A DNA stretch of 64,000 bases from Kosakonia sp. H02 (GCA_030704225.1 CP131915.1:3596001-3660000); one strand, 5' to 3'. Shown: positions 44,549 through 56,700, counted from the first letter of the stretch. Numbers and translations are program-made. The notes: generated from the letters alone by a model not told the origin.

Positions 44549-44576
44549 AAAAGGTGCTCAGTGAGCACCTTTTTTG
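44549..44576. terminator. Bidirectional terminator between bamE and rnfH
   Basis: GGTGCTCA and TGAGCACC form the stem around a G, flanked by an A run and a T run. It serves both convergent genes. Confidence 0.88.
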
Positions 44577-44593
44577 TTGCCTTCGCAAGCCGG

Positions 44594-44887
44594 TTACGAC
44601 TTGTTCGCGGATTTCTCTGCGCGCTGTCGCCGCAGCTCTTTCGGGTCGGCAATCAGCGGGCGGTAAATCTCCACGCGGTCGCCATCGTGAACGCTATCCT
44701 GCAATTTCACCGGGCGGCTGAAAATACCGACTTTGTTGACCTTCAAATCGATATCCGTGCGCAGCTCCAGCAAACCCGACGCGCGGATCGCCTGCTCGAC
44801 GGTTGCGCCGTCATCCAGCGTCACGCGTTGCAGATACTGCTTTTCCGGCAGCGCATACGCCACTTCCACGGCAATTTTACCCGGCAC
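44594..44887 (-). CDS. rnfH: RnfH family ubiquitin-like protein
   Basis: RnfH is a small beta-grasp protein of unknown role encoded beside ratA. The start is the GTG reading VPGKIAVEVAYALPEK, giving 97 residues, near the E. coli length. GAGG lies upstream inside ratA. It overlaps the end of ratA by eleven bases, so the two are translationally coupled. In E. coli they were proposed as a toxin-antitoxin-like pair, but evidence is limited. Confidence 0.93.
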   Translation of the reverse strand: MPGKIAVEVAYALPEKQYLQRVTLDDGATVEQAIRASGLLELRTDIDLKVNKVGIFSRPVKLQDSVHDGDRVEIYRPLIADPKELRRQRAEKSANKS

Positions 44888-45314
44888 TGTAAACCTCTTT
44901 TGCACGATGGGTAAACGCCTGCACCATGTTTGCCGCCAGCTCTTTAAAGATGCGGCCAAACGCCAGCTCAATCAGCTTGTTGGTAAATTCAAAATCCAGC
45001 TGAAATTCAATGCGGCAGGCATCTGCGCTAAGCGGGGTAAATTTCCACCCGCCCATTAACGACTTAAACGGGCCGTCTACCAGCTGCATCAAAATGCTTT
45101 GGTTAGTCTCCAGCGTATTACGCGTGGTAAACGTCTTGCTGATCCCGGCTTTGGAGACATCCACCGCCGCCGTCATTTGCGACGGCCCGGCTTCCAGCAC
45201 CCGGCTGCCAGTACAGCCCGGAAGAAACTGCGGGTAGGATTTAACATCGTTCACTAACTGATACATTTGTTCTGCGCTATAAGGCACCAGCGCAGTACGG
45301 CTAATCTGAGGCAT
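44877..45314 (-). CDS. ratA: RatA, START/COQ10-like domain protein
   Basis: RatA is a START-domain protein related to COQ10. It was reported in E. coli to inhibit 70S association, while a role in ubiquinone handling is also plausible by family. From MPQISRTALVPYSAEQMYQ it has 145 residues; a longer version from an ATG 13 codons upstream is possible. The ligand-pocket stretch GCTGSRVLEAGPSQMTA is present. It is divergent from smpB and overlaps rnfH. Confidence 0.92.
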   Translation of the reverse strand: MPQISRTALVPYSAEQMYQLVNDVKSYPQFLPGCTGSRVLEAGPSQMTAAVDVSKAGISKTFTTRNTLETNQSILMQLVDGPFKSLMGGWKFTPLSADACRIEFQLDFEFTNKLIELAFGRIFKELAANMVQAFTHRAKEVYSAG

Positions 45315-45472
45315 AAGGTTTTCCGCGTTCACACAATCACCAAATAATAACATTTCCGAAGGATGAAAGGAAAACGCGATGCCCCAACTCATGCTAAGAT
45401 AACGCGTTCAGCCTCACAGGACGCAATGAGGTCAGTTTCAGATATCAGATTACCGGATGGCTTCACGATACT

Positions 45473-45955
45473 ATGACGAAGAAAAAAGCATATAAACCTG
45501 GTTCAGCCACCATCGCGCTGAACAAGCGCGCCCGCCATGAATACTTTATTGAAGAAGAATTTGAGGCCGGGCTTTCTCTGCAAGGCTGGGAAGTAAAATC
45601 CTTACGTGCCGGTAAAGCAAACATTGGCGACAGCTACGTTATCCTCAAAGACGGCGAAGCTTATCTGTTTGGCGCGAACTTTACGCCACTGACCGTGGCG
45701 TCCAGCCACTATGTTTGCGACCCGACCCGCACGCGCAAACTGTTGCTTAACCAGCGCGAGCTGGACTCCCTCTACGGTCGCATCAACCGCGAAGGTTATA
45801 CCGTGGTCGCGCTCTCGCTGTACTGGAAAAATGCCTGGTGCAAAGTGAAAATCGGCGTGGCGAAGGGTAAGAAACAGCACGATAAACGCTCCGATGTGAA
45901 AGAGCGTGAATGGCAAGTGGATAAAGCACGCATCATGAAAAACGCGGGGCGTTAA
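45473..45955 (+). CDS. smpB: SsrA-binding protein SmpB
   Basis: SmpB binds tmRNA and delivers it to stalled ribosomes. It has 160 residues as in E. coli. It opens MTKKKAYKPGSATIALNKRA and ends in the basic tail KARIMKNAGR that enters the mRNA channel. Its partner ssrA lies about 17.5 kb downstream because the secretion locus is inserted between them, as in Salmonella. Confidence 0.98.
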   Translation: MTKKKAYKPGSATIALNKRARHEYFIEEEFEAGLSLQGWEVKSLRAGKANIGDSYVILKDGEAYLFGANFTPLTVASSHYVCDPTRTRKLLLNQRELDSLYGRINREGYTVVALSLYWKNAWCKVKIGVAKGKKQHDKRSDVKEREWQVDKARIMKNAGR

Positions 45956-45956
45956 T

Positions 45957-45992
45957 CCTCTCCCGCACTGCCCTCTCACACCGGGAGAGGGC
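45957..45992. terminator. Hairpin between smpB and the secretion adaptor gene
   Basis: CCTCTCCCG and CGGGAGAGG form a strong stem between the convergent ends. There is no clear T run, so it may act as a message-stabilising structure or weak terminator. Confidence 0.5.
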
Positions 45993-46006
45993 ATCGATTC
46001 TCACCG

Positions 46007-47176
46007 TTAACGCTCCCTCAGCGCTTCATTCAGTTTATTCAGCGGCTTAATCAGATAATCCATCACCGATTTTTGTCCGGTCTTGATTTCAACATTGGCG
46101 ATCATCCCCGGCAGGATCGGGAAGCTTTTACCGCTGCGATTTTTCAGTTCCGCGCTTTGCGTGCGGACATACACGCGGTAATAGAACTGATCGCGACGCA
46201 CCTCATCCTGAAGCGTATCCGGCGACACCACTTCCACCGTCCCTTTCAAATCACCGTAAATCGACGAATCATAGGCAGTGACTTTTACCGTCGCTGGCAA
46301 ACCGGGGCGAATATAGGCGATATCGCGCGGGTTAATACGCGTCTCGACCAGCAATTGATCTTCCAGCGGCACAATCTCCATCAGCTTTCCGCCGGGCTGC
46401 AACACGCCGCCAACGGTATTGACCTGAATATCTTTCACGATCCCGCGCACCGGCGAGTTAATCACCGCGCGATCCAGCTGATCCGCTTTCCCGGCCATCA
46501 CCTGCAACTGCGCATCCAGATCGGCATTATTTTTCACCTGCTCCTCGCGGGCGCGCACCGCAAACTGGTTTCGCGCCTCGTCGATTTTGCCCTTCAGCTC
46601 CGTCGCCTGGCGTTGCAGGCGAATCACTTCCACATCGCTGGCCGCGCCTTTCGCCACCAGCGGCTGCGTCATACGTAGCTCCGACATCACCAGTTGATAG
46701 GTTTTTTGTAGATTCGCCACCGTTTCGTTGAGATTGCGCCGCCGGGATTCATACAATTGCCGTTCACGGGCCACCAGAGCCGGTTCACGCATAGATTCAG
46801 CGCTAAAGCGTAGCGGTTCGCCGGTCAACTCAGAGCGCAAGCGTTCGCTGGAAGCCCGCAGCGCGCGAACCCGCGCCGCCGCTTCGCCGTAATTAGACTG
46901 AAAGCGCGTCGGATCGAGGCGCGCCAGCATCTGCCCACGCTCGACAATATCGCCCTCTTTCACAATCAACGCGCTGACAATCCCGCCATCCAGGCTTTCA
47001 ATCACCTGCGCATGGGTCGACGGCGTGATTTTGCCAGTGCCAACCGTCACTTCATCGAGAATAGCCCACGCCGACCACCCCACAAACAGCACCAGCCCAA
47101 TCAACGTTAGCCAGATAACCGATGAGTAAAATCGCCCCTGGCGCGCCAGATCGTCCTGCATTGAGAGTTGACTCAT
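46007..47176 (-). CDS. Type I secretion membrane fusion protein, HlyD/LapC-like
   Basis: This periplasmic adaptor links the ATPase to the TolC-like channel in type I secretion. The 389-residue protein has one N-terminal membrane anchor (about 20-42). It then has a biotinyl-lipoyl-like strand pair (VIESLDGGIVSALIVKEGDI), a long coiled coil of about 130 residues and a C-terminal beta-barrel. The HlyD signature is near the C-terminus (PILPGMIANVEIKTGQ). It is last in the bap operon, nine bases after the ATPase. It corresponds to STM2692 of Salmonella SPI-9. Confidence 0.93.
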   Translation of the reverse strand: MSQLSMQDDLARQGRFYSSVIWLTLIGLVLFVGWSAWAILDEVTVGTGKITPSTHAQVIESLDGGIVSALIVKEGDIVERGQMLARLDPTRFQSNYGEAAARVRALRASSERLRSELTGEPLRFSAESMREPALVARERQLYESRRRNLNETVANLQKTYQLVMSELRMTQPLVAKGAASDVEVIRLQRQATELKGKIDEARNQFAVRAREEQVKNNADLDAQLQVMAGKADQLDRAVINSPVRGIVKDIQVNTVGGVLQPGGKLMEIVPLEDQLLVETRINPRDIAYIRPGLPATVKVTAYDSSIYGDLKGTVEVVSPDTLQDEVRRDQFYYRVYVRTQSAELKNRSGKSFPILPGMIANVEIKTGQKSVMDYLIKPLNKLNEALRER

Positions 47177-47185
47177 GTTCCTTCC

Positions 47186-49318
47186 TCAGGCGATGGACGC
47201 CACGTTGCTGTTACGCGCCGCCTGTTTAAGCAGAGTATCGCGCGGGCCATCGGCCACCACTTTGCCGTTTTCCATCACGATGATGCGATCCACCAGGTTA
47301 AGCAGCGCCGGGCGGTGTGTGACCAGCACCAGCGTGCGCCCGGTCAGCCACTGTTGAAGCTGGCGAATCACCCAGCCTTCCAGTTGCTCATCCATCGACG
47401 CCGTCGGTTCATCCAGCAGCACGATTTGCGGGTTGCGAACAATTAAGCGGCTGAGCAGCACCATCTGCCGCTGGCCGCCGGAAAGCCCGCGCCCGCCTTC
47501 GTTAATCAGACGGTCGAGGCTGGCAGCATCCTGTTGCACCAGGTTGATCGCCCCACTAATACGCAGCGCCTGAAGCAACTCCGCTTCCGTGGCATGGGGG
47601 TGGCCAAGCATCAGGTTTTGCCGCAGCGTGCCAAAGAAAAGCCGGGAGTCCTGCGACAGATACCCCACCTGGCGGCGCACATCGGTGGGATCGATATGCG
47701 CCATATCCACGCCATCAATAATCACTTTGCCTTTGCTGGCCTGCGCCTGGCCGGAAAGCAGCTTCAGTAGCGTGGATTTCCCGGCCCCGGTTTTGCCGAG
47801 GATCGCCACCCGCTCACCGGGTTTAATCTCCAGTTCGTTGACATTCAACGCCAGGTCGCCTTTTTCCACATCGTAGCTGTACTGCATCTGCTGCACCTGG
47901 TAATGGCCCGCCAGCACCGGGCAGTGCGCCATCTTTTTGTCAGCCTCTTTATCGAGCGGTTTTTTCAGCAGTTCGTTTAGCCCCGTCATGGCGGATTTCG
48001 CATGCTGCCAGCGGGAAAAAACCATGGTCAGTTGCATCAGCGGCGCAATCGTGCGCGAGGACAACAAACTACAGGCCACCAGCGTCCCGGTGGTAATCGC
48101 ACCGTCAATCACCAGAAAACAGCCGAACACCAGCATCCCGGCATAAGTGATTTGCTGCACGGTCGACGCCCAGCCGCTGAGTCGTGCGCCCCAGACGCGC
48201 TGCTTCATGCCGACATTCGCCCCCACCGCGTGGGTATTTTCCCACTGGCGCTGAAAGTAGGGTTCCGCCTGCAACGCTTTGATGTCCTCCACCCCTTCGA
48301 TGGACTCCACCAGCACCGCGTTACGAATTGCGCTTTCACGCATCCCCGCTTTCGCCAGCTTCGCCATCGGCCACTGCACCAGCAGCCCCGGAATGACAAT
48401 CAGCGGAATAGCAATAAGTGGAATGATCACCAGCGGGCCGCCGACCAGCGCCATAATGCCGAGAAACAGCAGTACAAAGGGAATATCCATCGCCGCGCCG
48501 ACGGTTGTTGAGGTCAGCAGTTCACGCACCTGGTCCAGCTCACGCAATTGCGAGATAAACGAGCCAGTGGACTTGGGTCGCGCGTCGTTTTTAATTGCCA
48601 TCGCCCGGGCGAAAAAAAGTGAGGAGACATTCAGGTCGATATGTTTGCCCATAATGTCCGAAACATGAGTGCGTGCCAGGCGAATAAAGAACTCCAGCGC
48701 CGCCGCCAGCAGGACACCGAAAAAGAGCACCCACAGCGTCGGCAGAGATTGCGCCGGGATCACCCGGTCATAGACCTGCATGGAGAAGAGGATCCCCGCC
48801 AGCGCCAGTACGTTACCCACCACCGAGGCGAGCGCAATCTCCGTCAATTTGCGCCCGCTGTGGCGAAAGTGCTTCCAGAACCAGTGCGCTTCCCACGGGC
48901 GGGTAAAATCATCAATGCGTGAATCGCGCCCGCGCGCGGCGATGCCGAGCATCACCACGTCGGGTTTCGCACGGGTGAGCAGCGTTTCCAGCGGCTCTTC
49001 GCGCACCAGATCGCCGCCGTTATCCAGCCAGTAAGTAGCCAGCCCGTCGGCGTCCAGTGATTCCAGCAGCATCAGTTCACCGCTCTCAAGCTGCATAATC
49101 ACCGGCAAGTTTTGCGCATTCCAGCGCATGCGCTCAAGGGGCACACTGCGCACCTGCAACCCCATCAGGCCACTGAGCCTTTCCAGCCGCGCAGTGAGCG
49201 GCAGCGCTTCAAACCAGCGCATCTGTTGTCGTACAGCGGGGGCATCGGCGGGCAGACCAAAGCGTCCCGCCGCGCGCACCATCACATTAATCCAGCTTTC
49301 ACTATCCGGCTCTTGCAT
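47186..49318 (-). CDS. Type I secretion ATPase, LapB-like
   Basis: This inner-membrane ABC exporter drives secretion of the adjacent giant adhesin. It has 710 residues. The N-terminal region of about 130 residues resembles a degenerate C39 peptidase domain without an obvious catalytic cysteine. A six-span membrane domain follows, then the ATPase with GKTGAGKSTLLK (about 505-515), LSGGQRQM and IVLLDEPTASMD. It is the LapB/RtxB-type exporter for uncleaved RTX adhesins. It lies between the TolC-like and HlyD-like genes. Confidence 0.93.
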   Translation of the reverse strand: MQEPDSESWINVMVRAAGRFGLPADAPAVRQQMRWFEALPLTARLERLSGLMGLQVRSVPLERMRWNAQNLPVIMQLESGELMLLESLDADGLATYWLDNGGDLVREEPLETLLTRAKPDVVMLGIAARGRDSRIDDFTRPWEAHWFWKHFRHSGRKLTEIALASVVGNVLALAGILFSMQVYDRVIPAQSLPTLWVLFFGVLLAAALEFFIRLARTHVSDIMGKHIDLNVSSLFFARAMAIKNDARPKSTGSFISQLRELDQVRELLTSTTVGAAMDIPFVLLFLGIMALVGGPLVIIPLIAIPLIVIPGLLVQWPMAKLAKAGMRESAIRNAVLVESIEGVEDIKALQAEPYFQRQWENTHAVGANVGMKQRVWGARLSGWASTVQQITYAGMLVFGCFLVIDGAITTGTLVACSLLSSRTIAPLMQLTMVFSRWQHAKSAMTGLNELLKKPLDKEADKKMAHCPVLAGHYQVQQMQYSYDVEKGDLALNVNELEIKPGERVAILGKTGAGKSTLLKLLSGQAQASKGKVIIDGVDMAHIDPTDVRRQVGYLSQDSRLFFGTLRQNLMLGHPHATEAELLQALRISGAINLVQQDAASLDRLINEGGRGLSGGQRQMVLLSRLIVRNPQIVLLDEPTASMDEQLEGWVIRQLQQWLTGRTLVLVTHRPALLNLVDRIIVMENGKVVADGPRDTLLKQAARNSNVASIA

Positions 49319-49338
49319 GACTACTCCTGCGTTTGCGC

Positions 49339-50679
49339 TTACAGCGCGGGCAAGTCATCGCCCACGGTACGACTACGTTCAATCCCCAGCATATCGAGCA
49401 AGTTATCTGCCGCAGCGGCGTAACGCACGGCGGCATCCCAGGCGTCATAGCGCGCGGTAATCGAGGCGGTGTCGGCCTGGAAAACATCTTGTTCGATGCT
49501 CAGAAGATCGTTCAGGCTGCGCTTACTCAGCCGGTATTCATCACGGTAAACGCCACGGGCGCGCCCGGCGCTTGCCGCCTGCGCATCGCCCGCCAACTGG
49601 CGCTGCTGCGCACCGATCAGATCCGCCAGAGCCGTGGCCGCACGCTGGTTGATATCCAGTTTGCTGGCTTCCACTTGCGCCTGTGCATTCGCGCGGTCGC
49701 CCTGCGCGGCATCCACGCGCGCGCTCACCGCGCCGCCCTGGTAAAGCGGTGCATCGACGACAAGTTGCACCTGATCGTCCCAGTAACTGCTCTGATCGTT
49801 TTGATAGCGCGTTCTGCCCGCCTGGACAGAAACAGTGGGCCAGTGCTGCGCCTGCGCCTGGCGAATACGCTGCTCCGCCGCCTGCTGTTTCGCCTGCGCG
49901 CTGCGCACGGCGTAGTTGCGCTCATAAGGCAGCGCATCAAGGGTAATGTTCTGTTTAAGCAAATCGTCGGGCAGGTCGGGCAAGGTATCGGACACCACGC
50001 CCGTCAGCACGCTGAGCGCTGCCTGCGCCGAGCGCATCTGCGCCTGGTACTGCGCAAGGGTGGCGTTCATACCGGCAATGCGGGATTGCGCTTGCAGACC
50101 ATCAGACGCCGAGCTTAACCCGGCTTCGGAGCGCAAATTGGCCATCTCCAGCACGCTGTCCAGGGAACGGATATTGTTTTGCGCCGCCAGCGACAGCGCC
50201 TGGTAACGCTTCACCTGCAAATAGGCTTGCAGGGTCTGCATTCCCACCTCATTCAGGGTGCTGAAAAGATCGTAGCGCCAGGCGTCGGAGAGATTATGTT
50301 GCTCATCGATACTGCCGCCGGTTTTGCCAAAATCGTACAGCAGCTGTTTTAACGTAATGCCGCCGGAGCCGTTACTGTTTAGCGACCCGGCGGAGTCAGT
50401 CCGGTGTGAACGCCCGACGTTGCCCTGCAAGGAGACCTGCGGAAACCAGGCGCTTTCTGCTTCTGTCAGATTCGCTTTGCCCACACGGATTTGCGCAGCC
50501 GCCTGGGCGATTTTGGGGTTACGTGCAAAGGCGCGAAGAATAGCCTCTTTAATAGTGAGCTGCGCGGCGCGCTGTTCGCCCGGAGCCAATTGCCAGCGAG
50601 AGTTTGCTTCTTCGTCAGTGGCGGCTAATACACTTGTAACGGGCATGACCAATAACAACAGACATACGGCTCTTTTCAT
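49339..50679 (-). CDS. TolC-like outer-membrane channel for type I secretion
   Basis: This 446-residue protein of the outer-membrane efflux family has a signal peptide (MKRAVCLLLLVMPVTSVLAA). Two long helical repeats follow, as in TolC and AggA/LapE. It forms the exit duct for the adhesin. It is the first secretion gene after the adhesin, with a 67-base gap upstream and 20 bases downstream to the ATPase. It corresponds to STM2690 of SPI-9. Confidence 0.92.
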   Translation of the reverse strand: MKRAVCLLLLVMPVTSVLAATDEEANSRWQLAPGEQRAAQLTIKEAILRAFARNPKIAQAAAQIRVGKANLTEAESAWFPQVSLQGNVGRSHRTDSAGSLNSNGSGGITLKQLLYDFGKTGGSIDEQHNLSDAWRYDLFSTLNEVGMQTLQAYLQVKRYQALSLAAQNNIRSLDSVLEMANLRSEAGLSSASDGLQAQSRIAGMNATLAQYQAQMRSAQAALSVLTGVVSDTLPDLPDDLLKQNITLDALPYERNYAVRSAQAKQQAAEQRIRQAQAQHWPTVSVQAGRTRYQNDQSSYWDDQVQLVVDAPLYQGGAVSARVDAAQGDRANAQAQVEASKLDINQRAATALADLIGAQQRQLAGDAQAASAGRARGVYRDEYRLSKRSLNDLLSIEQDVFQADTASITARYDAWDAAVRYAAAADNLLDMLGIERSRTVGDDLPAL

Positions 50680-50746
50680 TTATCGACCTTTGGATTGCCC
50701 GTAATAATATTTCGCTTGCTTGCCTCATCCCTGAGGCGTAATTCCC

Positions 50747-53700
50747 TCAGACCATATTGACGTGCAGGCCATGCTGGATCAGCACATCGCTGAGCGTGTT
50801 GGCCTGCGCACTGTTGTGATAAACATCGAACTGGATGCCATCCACTTCGCGCTGCCCACTGATAGCCCAGGTATCGGTGGTTCCGTGTTTGAGGTTAATC
50901 TGGTCGCCGAGGCTGCCCTTAATCAGCAGGTCATCTTCCGGTTTATCGGTAATGCTCAGCGCGTCGTTGACATCCAGCGTGACGCTGTTAGTCCCGGATT
51001 TACCGAGGTCAATCACTTCAATGTTGCTAACTTTGCTTCCGAGATCGATAAGGTTCAGCAGCATGTTCGCGCCGTCCAGCACCAGCGTATCGGTTCCGTC
51101 TCCGCCGTTAATCTGCGTAAAGCCAAGCGTCGCCAGGTGGATGGTATCGTTGCCGCTGCTGCCCTCCACGCTCTCACCGCTCTGGCTGGTGCCGTCTGCC
51201 AGATCGATACTGACGCCGCCGATGGTGTAACTCTCGTTCGTCGCCGTTTCCGGTGTGCTGTCGCGGGTAGCGGCGGACGTTGTGCTGTGGGTTGCGGTCG
51301 TGCTGTCGGTACTGGTTGACTCCGAACCTTCCGTTGAACTGGCGGCTAACAGCGAGAAAGTGCTCGCGTCCGCCATCAACGACGACGCAGTGCCCGCTGG
51401 CGGCGTGGTGGTCGGGTTGCTGCCGTTCAGCCCAACGTTGAGGTAAGCGATGTTACCCGCCACATCGGCCGCGTAGAGGTTGAGTACGGTGCTCAGCGAC
51501 AGGATCTTCGCCAGGTCGAGGCCGACATCAAGCTGCGCCGACCATTTCCCGTCCGCGCCGACAATCGCTGTCGTCGAGGCCAGGTTCAACAAGTTCAGGT
51601 GGACAATCGAGCCCTGATTGAGGTTAGTAGACGAACCGCCGATCGTCAGTTTCGCCGACCCTACCAACCCTAGCAGGACGTTGCCCAACAAGCCGACCAG
51701 GTTGGTTAACGGGTTGGTGCTCAGCGTCGGCTGGGTAAATTTCACCTGCACATCCGCTTCTGTCGCGGTGGTGTTACCCACCCGGTCAGTCACGGCAATG
51801 CCGACTTTTGCCGTCCCGTTCGCCAGCCCTTGCAGCAGGGAATTATTCACCGCCGCCGTCCAGTTACCGTTGGCATCCACCGTTGCGTTAATCTGCGTGC
51901 CGCCGATGGTAACCACCACCGTTGAGCCGCTAACCACGCCGCCGATTTTGCCGCCGATAACCTGGCCGTTCGCCGCTTCACTGATATTCAGATAACCGTC
52001 GTTCCCGAACAGCGAGGTCAGCGAAACCGTCGGCAGGTTGTGGGTGATAACATCCAGCGCGCTGGTGATATTCGCCACTTTCCCGGCGGCGTTAGTGAGG
52101 GCGACATTGACCGCTTGTGAACCATCAGCGAGCGCGCTGAGATCCACTTTCGGCACCGTCACGCTCCAGCTTCCGTCCACCGCAACGGTGGTGAGGTAAT
52201 TTTTGCCACCCACGGACACCGTTAGCTGCGAACCCTCCGCATTCTGGCTGGTGCCCGAAATCACCTGGGACGTATTAATATCCGCGAGGCTCAGCGTACC
52301 GTCGCCAAACAGCGAGTTAATGATCACCGACGGCAGTGCCTGAATGGCAACGCTGGCGTTTTGCACAATAGTGGCGACGTTGCCCGCCAGATCCGTGGCG
52401 GTGGCGGAAACATGCAGAATGTCGGTGCCATCCTGCAAGTTTTGCAGAGAGAGCGCCGGAACGCTGAGCTGCCACTGGCCGTTCGCCCCGACGGTGGTGG
52501 TGTAAGAGAGCGGCCCGACATTCACAGTGATTTGTGTGCCAACCGCCAGGTTGGAACTGGTGCCAGAGAGGATCGGGTTGGTCAGCAGATCGCTGAGATC
52601 CAGCGTGCCGTTGCCAAACAGCGTATTGATGCCAATCGACGGCACCGCCTGCACGATCGCGTTCACCAGTTGGTTACCGGTGACGGTGTTGCCCACCGCA
52701 TCGGTCACCGAGGCCGTTACGCTCAGCGTACCGTCGGCGATAGAGGCCAGCGTGCCAGCGGAGAGCGCCAGCGACCAGGTGCCGTTATTGCCGACGGGAG
52801 CCTGATACGACGTGCCGCCCACCGTGACGGTAACCGACCCGGAGGTCAAGCCGCTCACCGTGCCGGAGATGGTCTGTGCCGCCAGGGCTTCAGTCTGGTT
52901 GAGGAAACCATCGTTGCCAAACAGCGAGGTGATCGCCACCGTCGGCAGGTTTTTCACGCCGATAATGACCGGCCCACCCGTGCTGGTCGAGGTATTGCCT
53001 TCCGGTGTGGTGATTTTTATCGACGGCGTAAAGGTGCCGTCCACCAGCGTGGCGAGAATGGCGGGCGTTAAACCAATTGAGAAACCACCGCTGGCATTCA
53101 CGACGCCGGTAAACACTTTTGCGCCGAGTGTCACTTCAACCGTCGAGCCCAGCGGCGCACCGCTGGCAACACCGCTAATCGTCTGGCTGACCAGCGAATC
53201 CGCCACGTTCAGCAGGCCGTCACCAAACAGCGTTACGCGCCCAAGCACCGGAGCCACCAGGTTAACGTTGAGGCTGCCGGTTTGCGTGGCCTGGTTACCG
53301 TACTGATCGGTCGCGGTAAGAGTGATGGTTTCACTGCCGCTGCCCAGCCCCTGCAATACCGCTTTCACCGCATCCGGCAAGTTCACCGACCAGCGGCCCG
53401 TATTATCCACATTGGTGGTAAAGGCGGTGGTATTCCCAATTTGGATCGTCAGCGTGCGTCCTGCCAGGTTCGTTGCCGTACCGCTGAGTAGCGCGTTCGC
53501 CAGTTCAGGAATGCTCAACACGCCATCGCTAGACAGCGGATCGAGAGAGATAGCCGGCAGGTTGTGGCTGACCACGGTAAAGCTGGCGTTACTATTAATC
53601 ACGTTACCGAATTTATCAGAGACCGCGACGCCAACAGACGCCGTGCCGTCCGGCAGCGTACTGAGCAGCGCCGCCGGTAGCGCGGCGGTCCAGTTGCCGA

Positions 53701-56700
53701 GGGCATCCACGGTGGCGGTAATCGCCTGCCCGCCGAAATTCACCACCACGCGTGAGACATTCGCCACGTTACTGACAGTACCGGAAATGGTCTGGCTGGC
53801 CGCGCTTTCCACCAGGTTGAGGAAGTTATCCCCCGCCACCAGCACATCGTTCACCACCGGCAGATCGGTCAGCGCCAGGCCGATATCGACCGTCTGGTAA
53901 GTGGTATTGCCGTTGGCATCGACCACATCAACGCGCAGTTGCAACGTATCGGTGAGCAGCCCGGCCCAGATTGAAGGCGGCAGGGAAATGGAGTACGTCC
54001 CGTCAGGCGCCACCGCCAGATCGTTAATGGTGAAGTCCGCGCCAATCACGGTGAGCGACACTTTCGCGCCGCGATAATCCCCGCTGACGCGCCCGGTAAG
54101 CAGTTGCGTGACCAGCGACTCCGCGACGTTGAGGATGCCATCGTTGAATACCTGGTCGATCACCACGCCGAGGCCTTTATTCAGCGCGACATTCAGCGAA
54201 ACATTGTTGGTTGAGGTGTTCCCTGCCGCATCCGTCGAGGAGATATTCACCACCTGCGGGCCGTCGGTCAGGGTGCTGAGATCGAGCTGCGGGAAGGTGT
54301 GGCTCCAGTGGCCCTGCGCATCTACCGTGCCGCTCCAGCTCAACGGCCCGAGTCGAACGGTAACGCTGTTCCCCGGTTCCCCCTGGCCCTGCAACAGCAC
54401 GCCCGTTGCCGCCGTGACGGTGTTCAGCACGGCCGGAACGCCCAGCGCATCCACTTCCAGCAGCGGCGAATCGGCGTCCACGGTAAAGGTCTGCGAAGCG
54501 GTCGACGGGTTGCCCGCCGGGTCACGCAGGGTGGCGTTAATGGTATACGAACCGTTGTTCAGCGCGGCCATATCCGACTGCGGCACATCCACCGACCAGG
54601 CCCCGTTGACCACGGTTGCCGTGTAGGTTTTGCCGTTCAGCGTAAGGGTGACCTGGCTGCCGTTGGCATCTGATGTCCCGCTGATGGTCTGCGCAACGCC
54701 TTTCTCACTGCTGTTCACCACATTGTCGACGGCAAACTGCGCGACGGTAAGCGTTGGCGCAACAGTATCAACCACCACCGTTTGCGACGCGGCCGTGGTG
54801 TCCGGCTGGCTGTCGCTCTGCACCGTGAAGGTGTAGTTCCCGTCCGGCAACGAGGCGCGTGGCACATTAAACGTCCAACTGCCGTCGGCGTTGACCGTTG
54901 CCGTCCCGAGCGTGGTCGTCCCGTTCAAAATCGTCAGGGTGGTGCCGTTGAGGTTATACGCGTGGCCGGAAAGCTGAAGCGTACCGTTGGTGAACTCCCC
55001 GGCGTTGACGTAATTGTCACCGGCCACTAAATCCATATTGATGGAATAGTCCGGCGGCGTCAGATCGATAGCCAGCGTACCGCCGTTACCGGCGCTGCCG
55101 CCGACGTTACCCGCTTTATCAACTCCTTCAACCGTTATCGGCCCGGCCTGCAAGGTGGCGATTTGCGCCGGAGTTAATACCAGCGACCAGCTACCGTCCG
55201 CCTGCACGGTAGTGGTAAAGACGCGGCCACCGGTAAAGGTCACGCGAACGGTATCGCCAGTGGCTAAGCCAGTGGAAATTCCGGCGATGGCCTGGCTGGT
55301 CTGACTTTCGGCGTAATCAAGCAGGTTATCACCGGCAAACGGTGTCGTAATGGCGACCGTTGGCGCATCCAACAGTAACGTCGCCGTTGCGCTGGCGGTA
55401 TTGATGTTGTGCGCGCCATCTTCCACCGACACGATAATGCTTTGCTGGCCGCGTGCCGTTACGGTGCTCCAGTCGGCAGCGTCCATGTTCAGCGTCCATT
55501 GGGTGCCATTCACCGTCGCATCAAAGGTTTGATCGCCCACCGTCACTCTGACCACGGTGTTCGCCGGGTACGGAGAAGAGAATGTGCCGCGCAGCACCGT
55601 GCCGTCTGCGGCTTCCGCCGCGCTGACATAACCATCGTCAAAAATTGGGGAAGTAATCGTCACCGCTGGCGGCGTTAGCGCCACCTGGTAAGGCACAGTG
55701 GTGGTGTGGCTGTTGCCGTACTGATCTTCGGCGTAGACAGAGATTTCATGCGGGCCGGCGCTGAGAGATTGCAGCGTCCCCGCTGGTAAAGTAACCGACC
55801 AGTTACCGCTGGCATCAACATCGGCAGTGTAGCTCACCCCGTCAACGTCGATTTTCATCGTCACATACTGGTTCGGGCCAGTTGCGCCGGTCAGACCCGA
55901 CAGCGTGACTTCGCCCGCCGCTTCGGCAATGTTCACAATGCCATCGCCAAACGGGTTGGTGACCGTTGGCGCAGGCAGCGCGTTATGTACCGTGACGTTA
56001 GGTGTGGTTTGCGCATCGGTGGTGGCCGTGTTACCGGCGCGGTCAGTCACCGTTACGCTGAACGGCAGCGAGGCGTTATTGGTTAAATTTGCCAGATCCG
56101 CCTGCGGCACCGTCACCGTCCAGTCACCGTTGTCATCCACGGTGCCGGTATAGGTGGTGGTGCCCAGCACCAGCGTCACCGTCTGCCCGGCGCCGGTCAC
56201 CCCGGTATTGCCGGTGATCCGTTGGTCGCTCTGGGTTTCGCTGTAGTTAATGGCGAAATCACCAAACGGCGTGACATAGTTCGCCACCGGCAGGTTATTA
56301 ACGATGGCCTCAAAACTGCCCTGCCCGGAAACCTGGTTATTGGCAATATCGGTCACGGTAATGGTGACGGGTAAAACACCATCCGGCAGCGCCTGCAACG
56401 TGGTGCTGTCGACATCCAGTGACCAACTGCCATCTGCATTGACGGTGGCCTCGACGGCAGGTGCGTTGTTGATGCTGACCATCACCGTTTTGACCAGCGC
56501 CGGATCCAGGTTCAACTGGCCGCTAAGCGTCTGGGTTGTGCCTGCTTCGCCCGCGCTCAGGATCCCATCGTCGAATGGCTGCGCCAGTTCCGGGGCTGGC
56601 AGCGGATCGGTGCGCACTTCCACGCTGGTCACGGGAGACGTAGCGGTATTGCCTGCGCGATCCGTTACCGAAACCTGAACATTGTGCGGACCGTCAGTAA